DNA of 64,000 nucleotides, taken from the NCBI RefSeq assembly GCF_003590095.1, contig NC_039480.1, positions 1,093,328 through 1,157,327 of the forward strand, given 5' to 3'. Both the position numbers and the translations under genes were made by a program. This DNA comes from Trichoplusia ni (lineage: Eukaryota > Arthropoda > Insecta > Lepidoptera > Noctuidae). Of the stretch, positions 36,794 through 48,872 are shown one piece after another. The notes beneath the pieces were generated by a model. It saw only the letters and a program-made list of their open reading frames with translations. It had not been told where the DNA came from and ran no database searches. How positions within the stretch are numbered: position 1 is the first letter of the stretch; each line of letters begins with the position of its first letter.

Positions 36794-37045
36794 TCTATAC
36801 TAATATATAAAGCTGAAGAGTTTGTTTGTTTGTTGAACGCGCTAATCTCAGGAACTATTGTTCCAAATTGAAAAATTATTTTTGTGTTGAATAGACCATT
36901 AAGCGAGGAAGGCTTTAGGCTATAAACCATCACGCTGCAACTAATAGGAACGAAGGCACAAAGGAAAATGTGAAAAAAAATAGGGCAGGTATAAATCATA
37001 ACTTATATCTTCCACCCACGGGGACGAAGTCCCGGGCAACATCTA
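36794..37045 (+). mobile_element. Short Helitron-like dispersed element, copy 1
   Basis: It begins TCTATACTAATATATAAAGC, continues GAAGAGTTTGTTTG, AACGCGCTAATCTCAGGAAC, GTGTTGAATAGACCATT and CATCACGCTGCAACTAATAG, and ends GGGACGAAGTCCCGGGCAAC with a decayed terminus. The same order recurs at 56,549 and 58,057. TC start, CTAG-type end (seen at 56.8 kb) and no target duplication suggest a non-autonomous Helitron; class is inferred. Confidence 0.65.
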
Positions 37046-37869
37046 TGTGTTAATCTTAGATGTCATCAAAATGAAAATGGGACCATCAGTTTGGCTATTA
37101 AGTGGAAACAAACATACTTACATACAGTCACACACTCACATACTGGAAGTCACGGTGAATAAGCTTATTTATTATCATCTAGCGTAACTGTATCAGATGC
37201 TAAAACAATGAAGGTATCAGACATCGGTTACCTGCTGATTGAAGGTCGACAGTAAGTGAGAGCCGTGCTTGCTGGAGGAATAAGAGACTAGACTCGTCGG
37301 GGACTGTTGCCAGCGAGAGGAGCCGCGCGGCGGCTGTGGCGCATGTTAATGCGCTACATTCATTAGCAGAGCGCGGCGCAGGCGGCCCACTGTCGCTCGG
37401 CCAGTTTTAAAACAAGAATTAAACACCGAACGAGATCTGAAAGCAAGAAAAGTAACGGCACTGGACATAACCAGCCGGGGCGCGACACACCGACACAGGC
37501 GCAGCTCGCGGCTCACACGCGCCCGCATGAATATATAAAGTTTATCGCGGCGCCCACGGCCGCCCGGGGTCGCCGACCGCCCAGCCACCGAATGGACTGT
37601 TGTCATGTGTGCCCCCCCCCTTCCAACACCACCTCGCACACACACACAGGTCTGCCCGATGGATGCAATGCTAATTTTTTATAAATTCCTCACATACATA
37701 CCGATTGAAAGACATACCTATTTAAACAGTACCTCATTGTAAGTCACAAGTGTCTTCTTATTATTTTAACTCATACTTACAGCATACCATGGAAATGATT
37801 ACATTAATGACGGTACAATTAATGAGGTAATTAAAAATATTTGTTTGAGAGTGTGAGGAGCGCGCGACG

Positions 37870-37965
37870 TGGCCCTGGTATCAACATTATCGCGTTATCC
37901 GCCAGCGGGCAGTATCGCGAGATAGCGCGGCGATTAGCGGATAGCGCGAGCGCCGACCGCATGCG
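37870..37965. promoter_or_regulatory. Islet with clustered GATA/CGCG words
   Basis: TATCGCG occurs at about 37,888 and 37,914, and GATAGCGCG at about 37,921 and 37,940, so four GATA-core words each next to CGCG lie within about 60 bp, plus GTTATCCGC between them. Homotypic clustering suggests a protein-binding site, but no factor can be named from this alone. Confidence 0.3.
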
Positions 37966-40900
37966 CCGACACCAGCCGCACGCGCTCCGACTACAGCTTC
38001 ACTTACAGTAGCTTGCTCTAGCTTTGGAAAGTTATTCTTATGAAATAAGTATTTCTGGAACAAAAAATGCTAGTTCCACGCGGAGATCAAACCTGCACCA
38101 CGTAGCTCATAAGCATCGTAGCCCCAATACCATTTGAATTCATAGTATAAAACTAAATTGATGAATAACCAAAAAGTTGATGAAGTATGGGACTGAACGA
38201 TGCCGTACCACTCAAGTTGTTGCACAAATCGGATATGCAATCAGGCTTAGGTATTACTGATGGAACCGACTTGTGTTTCATCGAAATTAAGTCGAGTTGG
38301 TGTGGAAATCAGACAAACCCAACGAAGCTGGAAATACGCTTGATCCACAATTAAAGATGCTAATGACACGGGTTTGCCGCTCGGTCTTGGTTAGATTGGA
38401 TGGTACAGACTACAGGAACAGGAGCGCATCGTAAAAGGAATCAAATTCATTTTTTTTTTTATGCAAACAGGACCAAACCAGTTTCGGGAGTTAACACCTC
38501 AATTTTAATGTCTTTCTCTGTTTTGCGTTTTTGTCAAGGGTTTATGAGGGCGCTGCTTTGAATACACTCAATTGTAAAGAATGGTTGAAAAATCTCTTGT
38601 GTCAAACAGTGCGTGTGCGCAGCGATGAGCTTTATCAATGATGTATAGGTAAGGCAGTAGCGGGGATTGTGATAAATGGTCCAACAATGCGCGCCGCAGG
38701 TGCACGCCGCCTGACCTTTGCAGCCCGCCTCCCCCCGGCTGCCACGCTCCCCCGCAGCCCGCGCCCCGCGCCCCCACGCTTTCGCACCGCGCCCCCGCGG
38801 ACCCCCGCTGCCCACGCGTCTGAAGCCTCCGCCGCCCGTTATAAATCCTCTCGTTGGCGAGACTGACCGTTACTGACAAACTGTATTTTTAAAACAGGCG
38901 CGCACCTTTTATACAACACTATGTGCAAAAGTACATGCTATCCACATGGGTGAAACGTCGCTCATGGCGTCATAAACCAAGTGTCAAGTGCACTATAGTG
39001 AAGACAAGAGATAGACCAATCTCCACAGCACGGACATGACACGGCCAACACCGCACGGCTGGAGCAGCGGCCACGACACGCTCCGCCAAGCGTGCATGTA
39101 TTTAATAAAGTATCGTAAATATGAAGGCAATTACTTAAAATTTCATATTAAAAGTTCCTACCAGTATAAAGTTTATATAACTTTCATATACATAAGCAAA
39201 GACTAAGCATTTATTGTGAGAGTAAAGCACACAGTCTACGGCAAATGAAGAGCCGAAGTTGGTGCGCAAAGACACCTGGGTCACGCGCCGCACTTGGGTA
39301 TTTACGAAACAATTGTTAAGGGGAAAATAATAATAACAATGTTTGTTAGTATTCGGTGACAGAGCACGGTATTAATAGTGCGCGCGCAGTGTCGCGGGCA
39401 GCACCCACACACGTAAACAAACATGCGCGGACGACGCACACAACAACAACAATGTTGTCTATTATTAGTTGGCTATAATGATCTGAGCATCGCGCGCCCG
39501 ACACCCGCCGAGCGGGTCACTTCAGCTCGAGGGCTACCTCCACTCGCGGAACTCATTCATAACAACTCATTATTTACGTTCCCTTTCCTGTCACACGACC
39601 GCAATTATACAATTCCCAAATTATTCTTTATATTAAACTGCATTGTTATAGTTAGTACTAGATTTCGTACAGAGCAGTTCGCATGATGTCGCACTTACTT
39701 ATGCATCAAGACTCATCATTCTAACATTTTAAGGTGCCTGAAAAAAGTCATGCTTTAAATAAAAAGTTTTTTTTTTCAATCATAATTAAATTTGATTATT
39801 TTTATAAAATTTATGTTTAGTTCAAGGACATAGCAATGCCGTTGATATCTTTTACAGGCGCCGCCCGCCGCCGCCGCGCCGCCTCCCCGTAGGCTCACAC
39901 GGTACTCGTAAAGGGATGCTGGCAAAGACTTCAACGCACTTTGCCCGAATATGAGTGAATAAATAATAATAGTTAAAGTCTACCAATTCATGATGAGTAA
40001 ATATTATAAGAGCGACTTGCTTATCCACAGCTTGCTGACTTGATGCATTGCTACAATAGTTTAATCAATGTGCCTGTAGAAATAATTTCAATAACTCAAT
40101 AAACCCTTTTGGGGGAGGCGTTATCGCTCCAGAGGACATTATTGTACCCCTTCAAAAACCACAGATGAAAAATGTAAAAAATATTAAGGTATGCAAAAGT
40201 ATCCCTCCGCGGGAAGATTGTAGCGGACTCTTCGTCCACAATGGCTACACAAAGGAGCCTGAAAGACCCAGTCACTTTTCTGACAGGAGTCACTCTTTTA
40301 TCTTGCCTCTGGTTGGCTCAGGAGGGTTCACGGAGCTACATGCTCAAGTGCATAATCTAGTGTCGGCGGTCTCATTGGTGTTGCCCCTCGCTGCCTTTAC
40401 CTGCCAATTTCAATTTTGTTTTCAGGTGTTGGAAGGCAGATGTCATAGTATTCCATACTTTATATACGATACTTAACAATATCCCAAGTAAGTTTTTTTT
40501 CTCCCTAAAGTACAATAGGGGCCAATCTTGGGCCGTCTATATCTGATGTTTCACAAAGAGGAGAAGGATAGCTAATATTATTTGTTAAATAATACCTTTT
40601 TCCCGGTTTCAGAATAATTGCAACATATTTTGCTTGTAAATATATCTAAACCAAGGAGCTCGAAACTGGTCATAGCCGCTCTACAATAAAAATACACCCG
40701 AAATGGTTTGTGCTCGTTTGCATCGTCTTGAATACTTTGATCCAAGAAACACAACATGGAAATAAGATACTAAGGACTTTTTTTTTAACCTTTGCCCCTA
40801 AAGCCTGAGAGGGGTAGCTGAAACAGTATGATCAGGAAATATATAACACATGAAGAAACCAGTTAATGTGTTTCATTTATTTTACAATAAATATTAATTC

Positions 40901-41499
40901 ACCGCAATAAGAATTTTTTTTTACATTAAGAGGTATATTGGTAATAATTATGCCTGTCTCGATGAAACCTCAACAGCTTGTCTAACCTTAACTTGGACAA
41001 GTATGTAATCTCTGAGCTTTGACCATTAGAGCATCTCACGGCATCGCACCATTTAAACTCGTTTACTTTGTGAATGCCTGTACAGGTGTACTCATGCCCG
41101 TCTTTAATGCGAAATAGATCTCTAGAAAAATATGTTTATTTAAAAATTAATAACCAAAACGGGCAAGTAGCAATAGGTATTTAATTCAAGCTTACAGAAA
41201 CATTTTTGCAATTTTCTACAAAAAAAACACGAATTTCGTTTTTTTTTTAGATTTTCTTCTGTGGTACGTGTACGTGGTACGAATCAAGCAAAGTCACCAC
41301 TGATGTACGGAATGAGTGAAAAATGGCTGGAATTGTATTTAAAAAATTGAATGAGAGGTTAACATGGAGGCTACTTTTATAAAGCCAGTCAGACTGTCTA
41401 GCAACTGAGGAGAGTTGAGAAAAGTTATAAGTATGAGGTTGTGGATATTGTAGTAAGCGTATGAGAAGCGGGGACGGCGACTGGTGGACACGACGTGAC

Positions 41500-42110
41500 A
41501 GACACGTCTCAGTTTAGCAGAAGTATAAATAGCGGAACAATGCGGCGTGCACCGCGCGCCCTGTCGGTGTCGCCGTATGGACTGTATCATATTTGTGTCA
41601 GATCGCATGCGCCCGATGGCCGATAAAGTGAAGTTTTATGCGAGGGCGAGTCGCGGCCCGCCCCCGGCTTATTAATAACATTATGCTCGATTAGGCATGT
41701 CCCTCCCGGCGCCTGGGGACGACGCACTCCCGCGCGTTACGTCATCGCCTGAAATACGCCCGAGTTTTACACGAAATCGCCGTTCGGTGAGCGAGCCGCT
41801 CCCGGAACGACTCTCTGACACGAACAGAATAAAACCGGCCGCCCGTAGTGCCAAACCCGCGGTCAACGACTCCCGAAATAGATGCACAACGCGCGCACCT
41901 ATAGGAAATTAAGAACCGGTCCCGACCGCGGCGACACTCTCCGATAGCGATAAAAATTCATTTCGAAAGCGGAATCCACCTGAGCGATTAATTTACTGCG
42001 GCTTTCACCGGGCGCGTTATCGAGCCCGACGCGGCGACGTAGGCGCAGCGTGCGGCCCGCGGAGCGCACGCGGCCGCTGCGTGCTGCCGTGCACAAGGGT
42101 TGCCAACATA
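41500..42110. other. GC-rich islet pair, possible CpG-rich regulatory region
   Basis: About 600 bp rich in CpG, including a CRE-like TTACGTCATCG near 41,738. ORFs on both strands here are short and unlike any family. A regulatory role is inferred only from composition. Confidence 0.3.
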
Positions 42111-43439
42111 TCAACAGATTCCCTGTTGATAAGTTTCAATTCACACATTCAATTCTTTCTCCACGATGAACCATCGATGACCTTGAACGGAGGGCGGGAG
42201 ACACTAGTTGCTTGAACAACTTATTTAATTCTCGCCAGTTATTGCTTTATCTCTTTCACTCTTAGTTCTGGTGCAAATCGCTGTTTGACAGAAGCGTTTG
42301 TAGAAATCATTCCCAACGTAATGGATTCAAGTCCTCAAGGTCTTGTCGTGAGCGCTCTATTGCATATTTAAATGTATATATGTCTACGCACGGTAGCGAC
42401 TTCCATAGTTGAATCTAAAGTAGGTAATATTAGACAATTTTCAAAAGATTTATCCGTATTCTTATTGAAAATTGAAATTACATCAAAATCGATCCGCCCG
42501 ATCACTCAGGACGTAAGGAGTTAACCCTGTCATCTTAATGAAATGTTAAACAAATGAGAATAGATAATGAGTGGGCAGGGATCCGCTTAGTGGTTAATAT
42601 CATTCCAGCAGCAGTGACAGCAGTGACAGCAGTGGCAAGGCCTCAGCTCCGCGTCACTCCACCAGCATGCAGCGCCTCCTCGTGGCGGCCTACTAGGACT
42701 GTAGTGACGCGACCCAGTATCTGTTCGTGTTGCATGTAAACAACTGTGTGATGAACCGTATTTATTATGATCTAAACACAAACAAAAATTTGGACATAGT
42801 GAGAGACAGCGCCGCCGCGCGGTGGCGCGTGGAATATCGTGCGCGGAGTTAATGAGTTGAAAAGGCGTGCTCATTGCCGGCCATGAGGAATTTTAATTAG
42901 TTAAGTGGGTTACGTGAGCAACGATGAGGAAACGCAACAGTGCGCGGATTATGTTGATAACATCGACTTCGGGAAGCGTTTCTTGCTTCGACTGACTCGA
43001 GTGTTACGCGTGCAACTCACTCAATAACGACCGCTGTTGAGCTGCGACGCTAACGTGGAACACAGAGGGCGCTGGCGCAACACTCTTCACCGTTCATATA
43101 TTCAGTAGCATCCCTACATTCATTATTACATACTAAAAAATACATTTTAAAGATACAAAAACAGAACATATTAAGAAGTAGGCGATAACCGGTTGGACGC
43201 CTGTACGCTAACGGTGCCGATGTGAGACGGCGCACGCGGCGACCGACGATTTAAGTGTATAATGATCCAGTTGAGGAAAACACATTGAGCAAGTTACCTA
43301 CGTCTGCAAGCGCACTGAAGTGTCGGCAACTTGTAACTTGGGAGAATAGCTGGACCTCGAAATTCGGCGAACAATGTCCAACACGTGTGACGTAACGGCG
43401 ACCAGTCGCGGGAGCCACGATGTCGGGGTACTAACACGT

Positions 43440-43960
43440 TTTGGCGGGTTACCGTGGGCTGCAGCTGGAGTGGCTTCGCGCTGCCGACGAGCTCCGTGGT
43501 GGCGCATGCGGTGCTAGTCGGGCGCCGTTACCTGAAGCGATGAGTTATTCGTCCGATCGAACCCGGAATAGCCATCGTCGCAAGACCGGTTCAGTAGAAT
43601 TCCTGATGTCAATCGTAGAACGTGGAGCGCGGACGACATCTTTACCTGACAGTATTAGAAATAGCTATTTGACTCTAATGCTGCCCGGTAAGATGCGAAC
43701 CGCCACTCCGGTTGAAGAGAGTGTTGCGTGGAGCGCGGCGTGAGACAACCCGGGTGGGCGCAGGGCGCGTGCGGACGGCGCCGCTGCCAGTCGCGGACTG
43801 GGCCGGCAGGCGCGCGGCGGCCGCAGCGCGGCTGGGAGCGGCGGAGGCGGGCCGCCGCGCCGCACGCCCCACGCCCGCTGCTCCTCCTGCCACCCCACGC
43901 CAGCGCGGGGATGTTGCGCCAGCTCACCAGCTCCCCTCGCTCCAGGCTGGAGCACCTGCT
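43440..43960. other. Longest GC-rich islet; unsupported overlapping ORFs
   Basis: Open frames of 70-110 codons run on both strands at once, all Ala/Arg/Pro-rich, which is typical of GC-rich non-coding DNA. A 5' exon or promoter is possible; no splice site or motif decides it. Confidence 0.3.
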
Positions 43961-44590
43961 GGCACTTCTTATTTTACTTAAATTACATAAGCACCATGAA
44001 ATACTGGCTTTAGATGTAACATCTAATAATTATGGATATTTTTATTTACACATTTAACTAGATATAAAATCCTGAGTTACCGAGGTTCTGGTGATAGGCA
44101 GATTGTTACATTCGGCCACGGCATGATGAAGGTGACCAGTTCCCATGTCGTACACTTTGTAGATGTTGGAAATCAGTATCACAAGGGGCAGTTATCTGCA
44201 TTTATCGCCAGAGCCTCGGCGATTTCTCGCGTCATGTTATTCACTGACTCCTGATAACCTCGCTTTATGTAAGTGTGACCCCTGATTTACATGTCCTACA
44301 TTTGACTTACTTGTTTTATCATGAAATTGGTAATAATATCTACTGTAGGTACGTTTGCTTCTATGTAACAAAAGAGGAACAAGAGGACAGAAATAAGAAG
44401 AGAAAAGTGTTTGAGAATCACCTAATATAACACATTTTTCAAATACCTATTGGTTCATTTTGCTATTCGTTATGAACACCCTAGACAGACTTATAAAGTA
44501 ACGTTTCGGTACTGTGTCAGTTTGTCGGCTTTTAATTCGTATGTTTTTTCCACTCCGACCTTTCATTCGAAATATCTGGTTTTGATGAAT

Positions 44591-44760
44591 CTGCACGCTA
44601 ACCGCCACGCCAAACCCTCAATGCTCGACGCGTCGCGGGATTCGATGCCCACGTAGGACTAGCATTTCTTTAATCCACGAATGCATGTTTTTTCTGAGTC
44701 TGAGTATCTTTGTGTACGTAAATAGAAAGTTTGTGAAACGCCCTGCGATACAACTATAAT
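44591..44760 (+). mobile_element. tRNA-derived SINE, degraded
   Basis: GACGCGTCGCGGGATTCGAT stands where other copies have GTGTCGCGGGTTCGATCC. It is followed by TCCACGAATGCATG, GAGTCTGAGTATCTTTGTG and GCCCTGCGATACAA, the family tail. The box B has an inserted base. Confidence 0.6.
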
Positions 44761-45346
44761 AAGAAATTCCGATAGACCTTCCTAACTATCACACCTTCGG
44801 CTGCGGCGGTAAGGCTCCATACCTGGGCCCCTGTCCTGCCATTTACAATGGCCTAATTGGAAATTTATTTTTTTGACAGTGTGTGTTTCGAACCTTACTG
44901 AATTTCCAATTATTGTGTTGTCAAAATGCTTGGGATATTACGAATAGTGCCAATATAATCCAATTCCCATCCGTTCATCGGCAATTTTAAATAGTAGAAT
45001 CGTCCCCATCCGTGATTCAGCTATCTTAAAAAATGCAAAGGCCGCTTCGGTCAATAAATAGTTTTCGGGTAACTATATAAACGATAAAAGTTTAGTGATA
45101 GATAGATGCGGTTATGAAGTTAATACTGCTTACCATGTGTTTAAACGAAGCCTGCCACCTATGTATATACTTACTCCCAACCTAATCCAGATTATTTCAA
45201 TCGAATTGAGATTTCAGCTAATTGATACTTATTCTGATGGCTATTGGATTTGGTATGACTCGATAGTGCTATTTTAGCATCGAATCAAGCACCAAACAGA
45301 AAGCGACAGTCTATTCTGTAAATAAATTTTGATGGCTATGTTTTTG

Positions 45347-45525
45347 TATGTTGAGCCCCAAGCAGACTGCAAGGATAGCCAAGAAATTGAGTTCACCAGG
45401 CGAGCGACGTGTCGCAGGTTCGATCCCCGCGAAAGGCAATCGATTGTGTGATCCACGAATGCGGGTCGTGAGTCTGGGTGTCTTTAATGCTTTCCAAATC
45501 CCCTGCGATTCAAAAATTTGTTCAT
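45347..45525 (+). mobile_element. tRNA-derived SINE
   Basis: A box A-like GGATAGCCAAGAAATTGAG lies at about 45,373; box B GGTTCGATCCC at 45,417-45,427; then GTGTGATCCACGAATGCGGG, GAGTCTGGGTGTCTTTAATG and CCCCTGCGATTCAA. The order matches the copies at 30.7, 31.9, 61.7 and 62.2 kb. Confidence 0.7.
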
Positions 45526-46035
45526 TGGCCAGAAAGTGTTTTTAAAAGAAAAAAAACAGATATTTACCAATTAAGTTCTTCAGTCCATTGGATAGAAGTA
45601 GTGTTAACAAGAATCAATAAAAGAATAAACTCCACTTGGATTCAGATTATGTTACAGAGTAGTACGCTGTAGTACAGTAGTGTACTATAGTGTAAAGTCT
45701 AGTGGTCAAGTGGTCAAACCCTTTCATTGGATACTCATATTTATATAGTTTTAAAAATAATGTAGTTGTTCTGACCTACCTGTACCTATATTATTTTGAC
45801 ACAGCCCGCAAGCCTAACTATTTATGTAGGGACAGATGAAGTTATACAATGAAACGTAGGCATGAAAGGCAAGGTTAGCTCCAATCGACAACCGAACTAC
45901 TTCGACTTAGAAGTAGTTCGGTTGAACAAAAGCCTCAACCACTATAATATACTCCAAGCAAGAGCTTTGATAAATAGAGATCATTTGTGATGCTCACAAA
46001 TCTTTACAAAACATGTTTATTGATTTAACTCTGAC
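45526..46035. other. Intergenic DNA
   Basis: AT-rich, with the hairpin at 45,889 listed separately. No gene seen. Confidence 0.5.
45889..45924. repeat. Perfect hairpin (15-bp stem, 6-nt loop)
   Basis: CAACCGAACTACTTC (45,889-45,903), loop GACTTA, GAAGTAGTTCGGTTG (45,910-45,924), with no mismatch. Confidence 0.85.
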
Positions 46036-46482
46036 ATGGATGATAGGGATTTTGATGACAACTTGCTTGCTGCTGCTAGCGCTGATGAAGTGAGTTCTCC
46101 ACAAATCAATTGACCAAATTTACTATCTTTTTGAAGCTCGTCGCAACAGTTTCAAAATAGTACATATAAATGCTAAGAGTGTTCCATGTCAGTATTCTGA
46201 CCTTACAGGATCTTGCAGCATATCAGCAATGGCAACGTCGACGCTTCTTTCCCAGTTTCAAACCTGAGCAATGTTTCACCGCTTTGCCAGTTTGCCTCAT
46301 CTTCGCTATACCTATACATATATTCAGAGTTAGAAAATTGTTTGCTTTTCGAAACATGCCTACAATCTTATAAAATTATCCTTGCTGTTGCTGCTAATCT
46401 ACGAATTGACTATTATAACGCTCTGGATTCCACTTACAATGAATTGTGTTCTTTCGAAGGACACAGGAAATTATTGTCTTAG
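46036..46482 (+). CDS. Doubtful two-exon mini-gene, unknown product
   Basis: I do not recognise this. The first possible exon (46,036-46,089) opens with a good start context (GACATGG), encodes the acidic peptide MDDRDFDDNLLAAASADE and ends exactly at a strong donor (GTGAGT) in phase 0. Two acceptors lie 10 bp apart downstream: TTACAG (exon from 46,209, open to 46,373, beginning DLAAYQQWQRRRFFPSF) and TTGCAG (exon from 46,219, open to 46,482, beginning HISNGNVDASFPVSNLS). No poly(A) signal follows closely. It could be a small gene, the remains of a gene or transposon exon, or chance. An acidic N-terminus of this type is common in nuclear proteins, but no function should be assigned. Confidence 0.25.
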
Positions 46483-47619
46483 TTAGCAAAATCTCTTCGT
46501 AAGACCTAAATATCCTGCCTCTCTGCAACTCACTTTTTATCAAATTATACGCCTTCCTAGGACTCGTCATAATCTCTTGCATTGACTACCACCGTTGGCA
46601 ACTTTCCCATATCACCTACTCATATATTTATTAGATATATTATAAGGTCGGGTTTTCAAAACTTTAGTCACAGTATGTTGGTCTGTGGAACTAGTATGCC
46701 ATAGATATTGAAGCACTGCAGGTTGGGCTTGGGCAGTTGACAGGTCAGGTGACTAAATTACAGCAGCTCCACCGACGACGAGACGGTTGAAAAATTTTCA
46801 ACACTGTTGGTGTTAAAAAATCTTCCCTGAACTCCTTTAAAAACATAGCTGTTTTTTCTAATCACTTAGATTAGAAAAAACATTAACGCTGTATCTGCCT
46901 TTATTTTTTTCTTAAAATTTAATCCAAACTTGTTCCCGTGTTTATACTCTGTCAAAGTTGTGGAACTTGCCGGTACCTGCTCTCTTTTCCCTTTTGTACG
47001 ATTTCTGAGACTGACGTCCAAAATTGAGTTGCGACAGTTGGACATTGAGAGGGATACCTACAGTGTGTTCTGAGACTTGCTTATTCTAGCGTGAGTGTTC
47101 CCGATACCTACTCGTCCACATTTAAACCAGTCCTAATGTGAAATGCGCAAAATCTCCAATCAATTTAAGCACCTCAATTTATCTTAACTGACATTCTCGT
47201 GTAAATTGTTCACAACCTAGTAGTTTCTTAGGTTTACGCGAATGTTAGACATTAAAATGAAACTAGGTACTTTTACGGATTTTATCGCCGTTTTTACCAG
47301 AAGTTGTTGAAGATTACCGATGACATTCGCTGGCCTGCCGGATTTGGTGGACTTTATTGTGTTACAGAGCATCCTTCATTCTTTCTACTTTCCTTGTAGT
47401 TTTATTTTTGGTGGCGCTGTGCTTGCAGAGTGTCTGCCTTAAAAGGTCAAACTCTTGATTGGTGTAAAATCGCGCAGAGGTGCGCTCTTTTTACTCTTTT
47501 ATCCACTGCTAGCTGTTGACCGCGACTCAGTCTGCGTGGACTTCAGTTTGCAGCGTTCGGTGGTCCCCGTTTCCATGGAAATACATCCCTTTGGTGATCT
47601 TACACACCTTTTCAATTTT
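46483..47619. other. Intergenic DNA, possible extra coding remnant
   Basis: One frame at about 46,707-46,789 reads IEALQVGLGQLTGQVTKLQQ and a few further residues to a stop, with a leucine heptad look; it may be a remnant linked to the doubtful gene upstream. The hairpin at 46,850 is listed separately. Nothing else is recognised. Confidence 0.3.
46850..46882. repeat. Perfect hairpin (14-bp stem, 5-nt loop)
   Basis: TGTTTTTTCTAATC (46,850-46,863), loop ACTTA, GATTAGAAAAAACA (46,869-46,882). Its T-rich arm makes it weaker evidence than the mixed-sequence hairpin at 45,889. Confidence 0.8.
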
Positions 47620-47774
47620 CCCTCGGGAACTATTTCAATAATCGAGATAAAAGGTAGCCTATGTTTTTTTCCATGTCAATGGTTAGATATATGCAAATCC
47701 GTTCAACCGTTTTGCGTCATTGAGTAACAAACATCCAAACATCTAAACTTTCACATTTATAATAATAGTAAGGA
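47620..47774 (+). mobile_element. 3' end of a dispersed transposon, class uncertain
   Basis: The string CGGGAACTATTT, AAAGGTAGCCTATGTT, AAATCCGTTCAACCGTTTTG, GTAACAAACATCCAAACATC, CTTTCACATTTATAATAATA and GTAAGGA is a tail I recognise from abundant insect repeats. I cannot say from one copy whether it belongs to a LINE or a DNA element. Confidence 0.5.
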
Positions 47775-48870
47775 CAAAACTTTTAACTAGAGTAATTTTC
47801 TCACACTTTGCCACTTTTAGATATTCGATGATATCTAGGTACTATGTCAACCTGGACTCCGAGTCCACGCGGAGTAAACTTTGAATGAATACCAAAGTTC
47901 TTGATAAAGGATTCTAAAAGATTTCTTTCTGATGCACCATAAGTATGCAATACAATTCTGGAAGTAGTCTAGCTGCGTTTATAAAAAATATTTACAAGCT
48001 TGCTTTACAGCAACCATTAACCAAGTACCAACAGATTAGTGTATTTCTATCAGACTATTTACAAAGGAGTAATCAATACATTACACATATTATACACATT
48101 ACACCTATCGTATTTATAAATAATTCACTCTAAGTATGACACTTGTTTCATTTGGTCATCAAAATTTATCTGTTTATTATGACCATACAGTCTAATACAA
48201 TACCCCAGAACAGTGGGCGCTGACCTGAACAAGTCAGCTAGCTCGTGGCTGGAACTAATTACAGAAAGGGAGGATTGGGTGTTGTGGTGCAATGGACTTC
48301 AATAAGCTGAATGGATTGATGGCTTGAAAGATCTATCTGCCTGTTTGGCAACGCAATTGAGTTGTTAGAAATAATAATAAATTTACATTATTAATACAAC
48401 TTCCACACAACGCCATCTAGTCTCTAACTGAGCAAAGCTTGTATTATGACTAGACAAATCATAAGCATTATAATTAGGATATATACATTAAATTGATTTA
48501 TAATGGTCAAACACAGAACAAATGATTGTGCTGAGCTCACGAATATTTGTCCTGAATGTGAATTACTACCTACTAAACCAACAGAGGAGTCAAAACAACC
48601 TAAATCACTTGTTTTGCATAATGTTAATGTAGCAGTGAAGAGTGTAAAATGCGTGAATAATGAAAATGACTAAAACTCATTTATTATTTATCTCGTATTT
48701 GCGGCGCTTCACGGATAAAAAGTACACAAGGCATCAGCTGCCTCCTTACTAAAAACAATGTTTGAATAGAAAGAACAGTCTATCGTCAGTTTTAACTGTA
48801 GAACTTAAAATAAGTAGGAATTCATGTCGAGGAAAAAGTGGGGGTATTCTTTAGTAATCTGCTGCATTCA
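47775..48870. other. Intergenic DNA, no gene seen
   Basis: AT-rich; a CGCCATCTAGT word near 48,410 recalls the possible MITE ends at 7.9 kb. No ORF of note. Confidence 0.5.
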
Positions 48871-48872
48871 TA

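Larger units (their letters stand above)
37046..44590. other. Intergenic DNA, islet-rich, no gene seen
   Basis: The densest part of the window for GC islets: about 37,260-37,620, 37,850-38,000, 38,690-38,860, 39,480-39,530, 39,858-39,890, 41,500-42,110, 42,620-42,700 and 43,440-43,960. A degraded SINE box B may lie at 38,078-38,100 (minus). A 9-bp unit (AGCAGTGAC) repeats three times near 42,608. No ORF has a known motif. Confidence 0.5.

Noticed and set aside
43440..43981. Overlapping 70-110 codon ORFs on both strands
   Set aside because: All frames are open together in a GC-rich islet, with no motif and no splice support.
1..48870. Conserved insect microRNA genes
   Set aside because: I looked by eye for well-known mature sequences (let-7, miR-1, miR-8, miR-9, miR-184, miR-276 and others) and found none; the perfect hairpins are too short for normal precursors.
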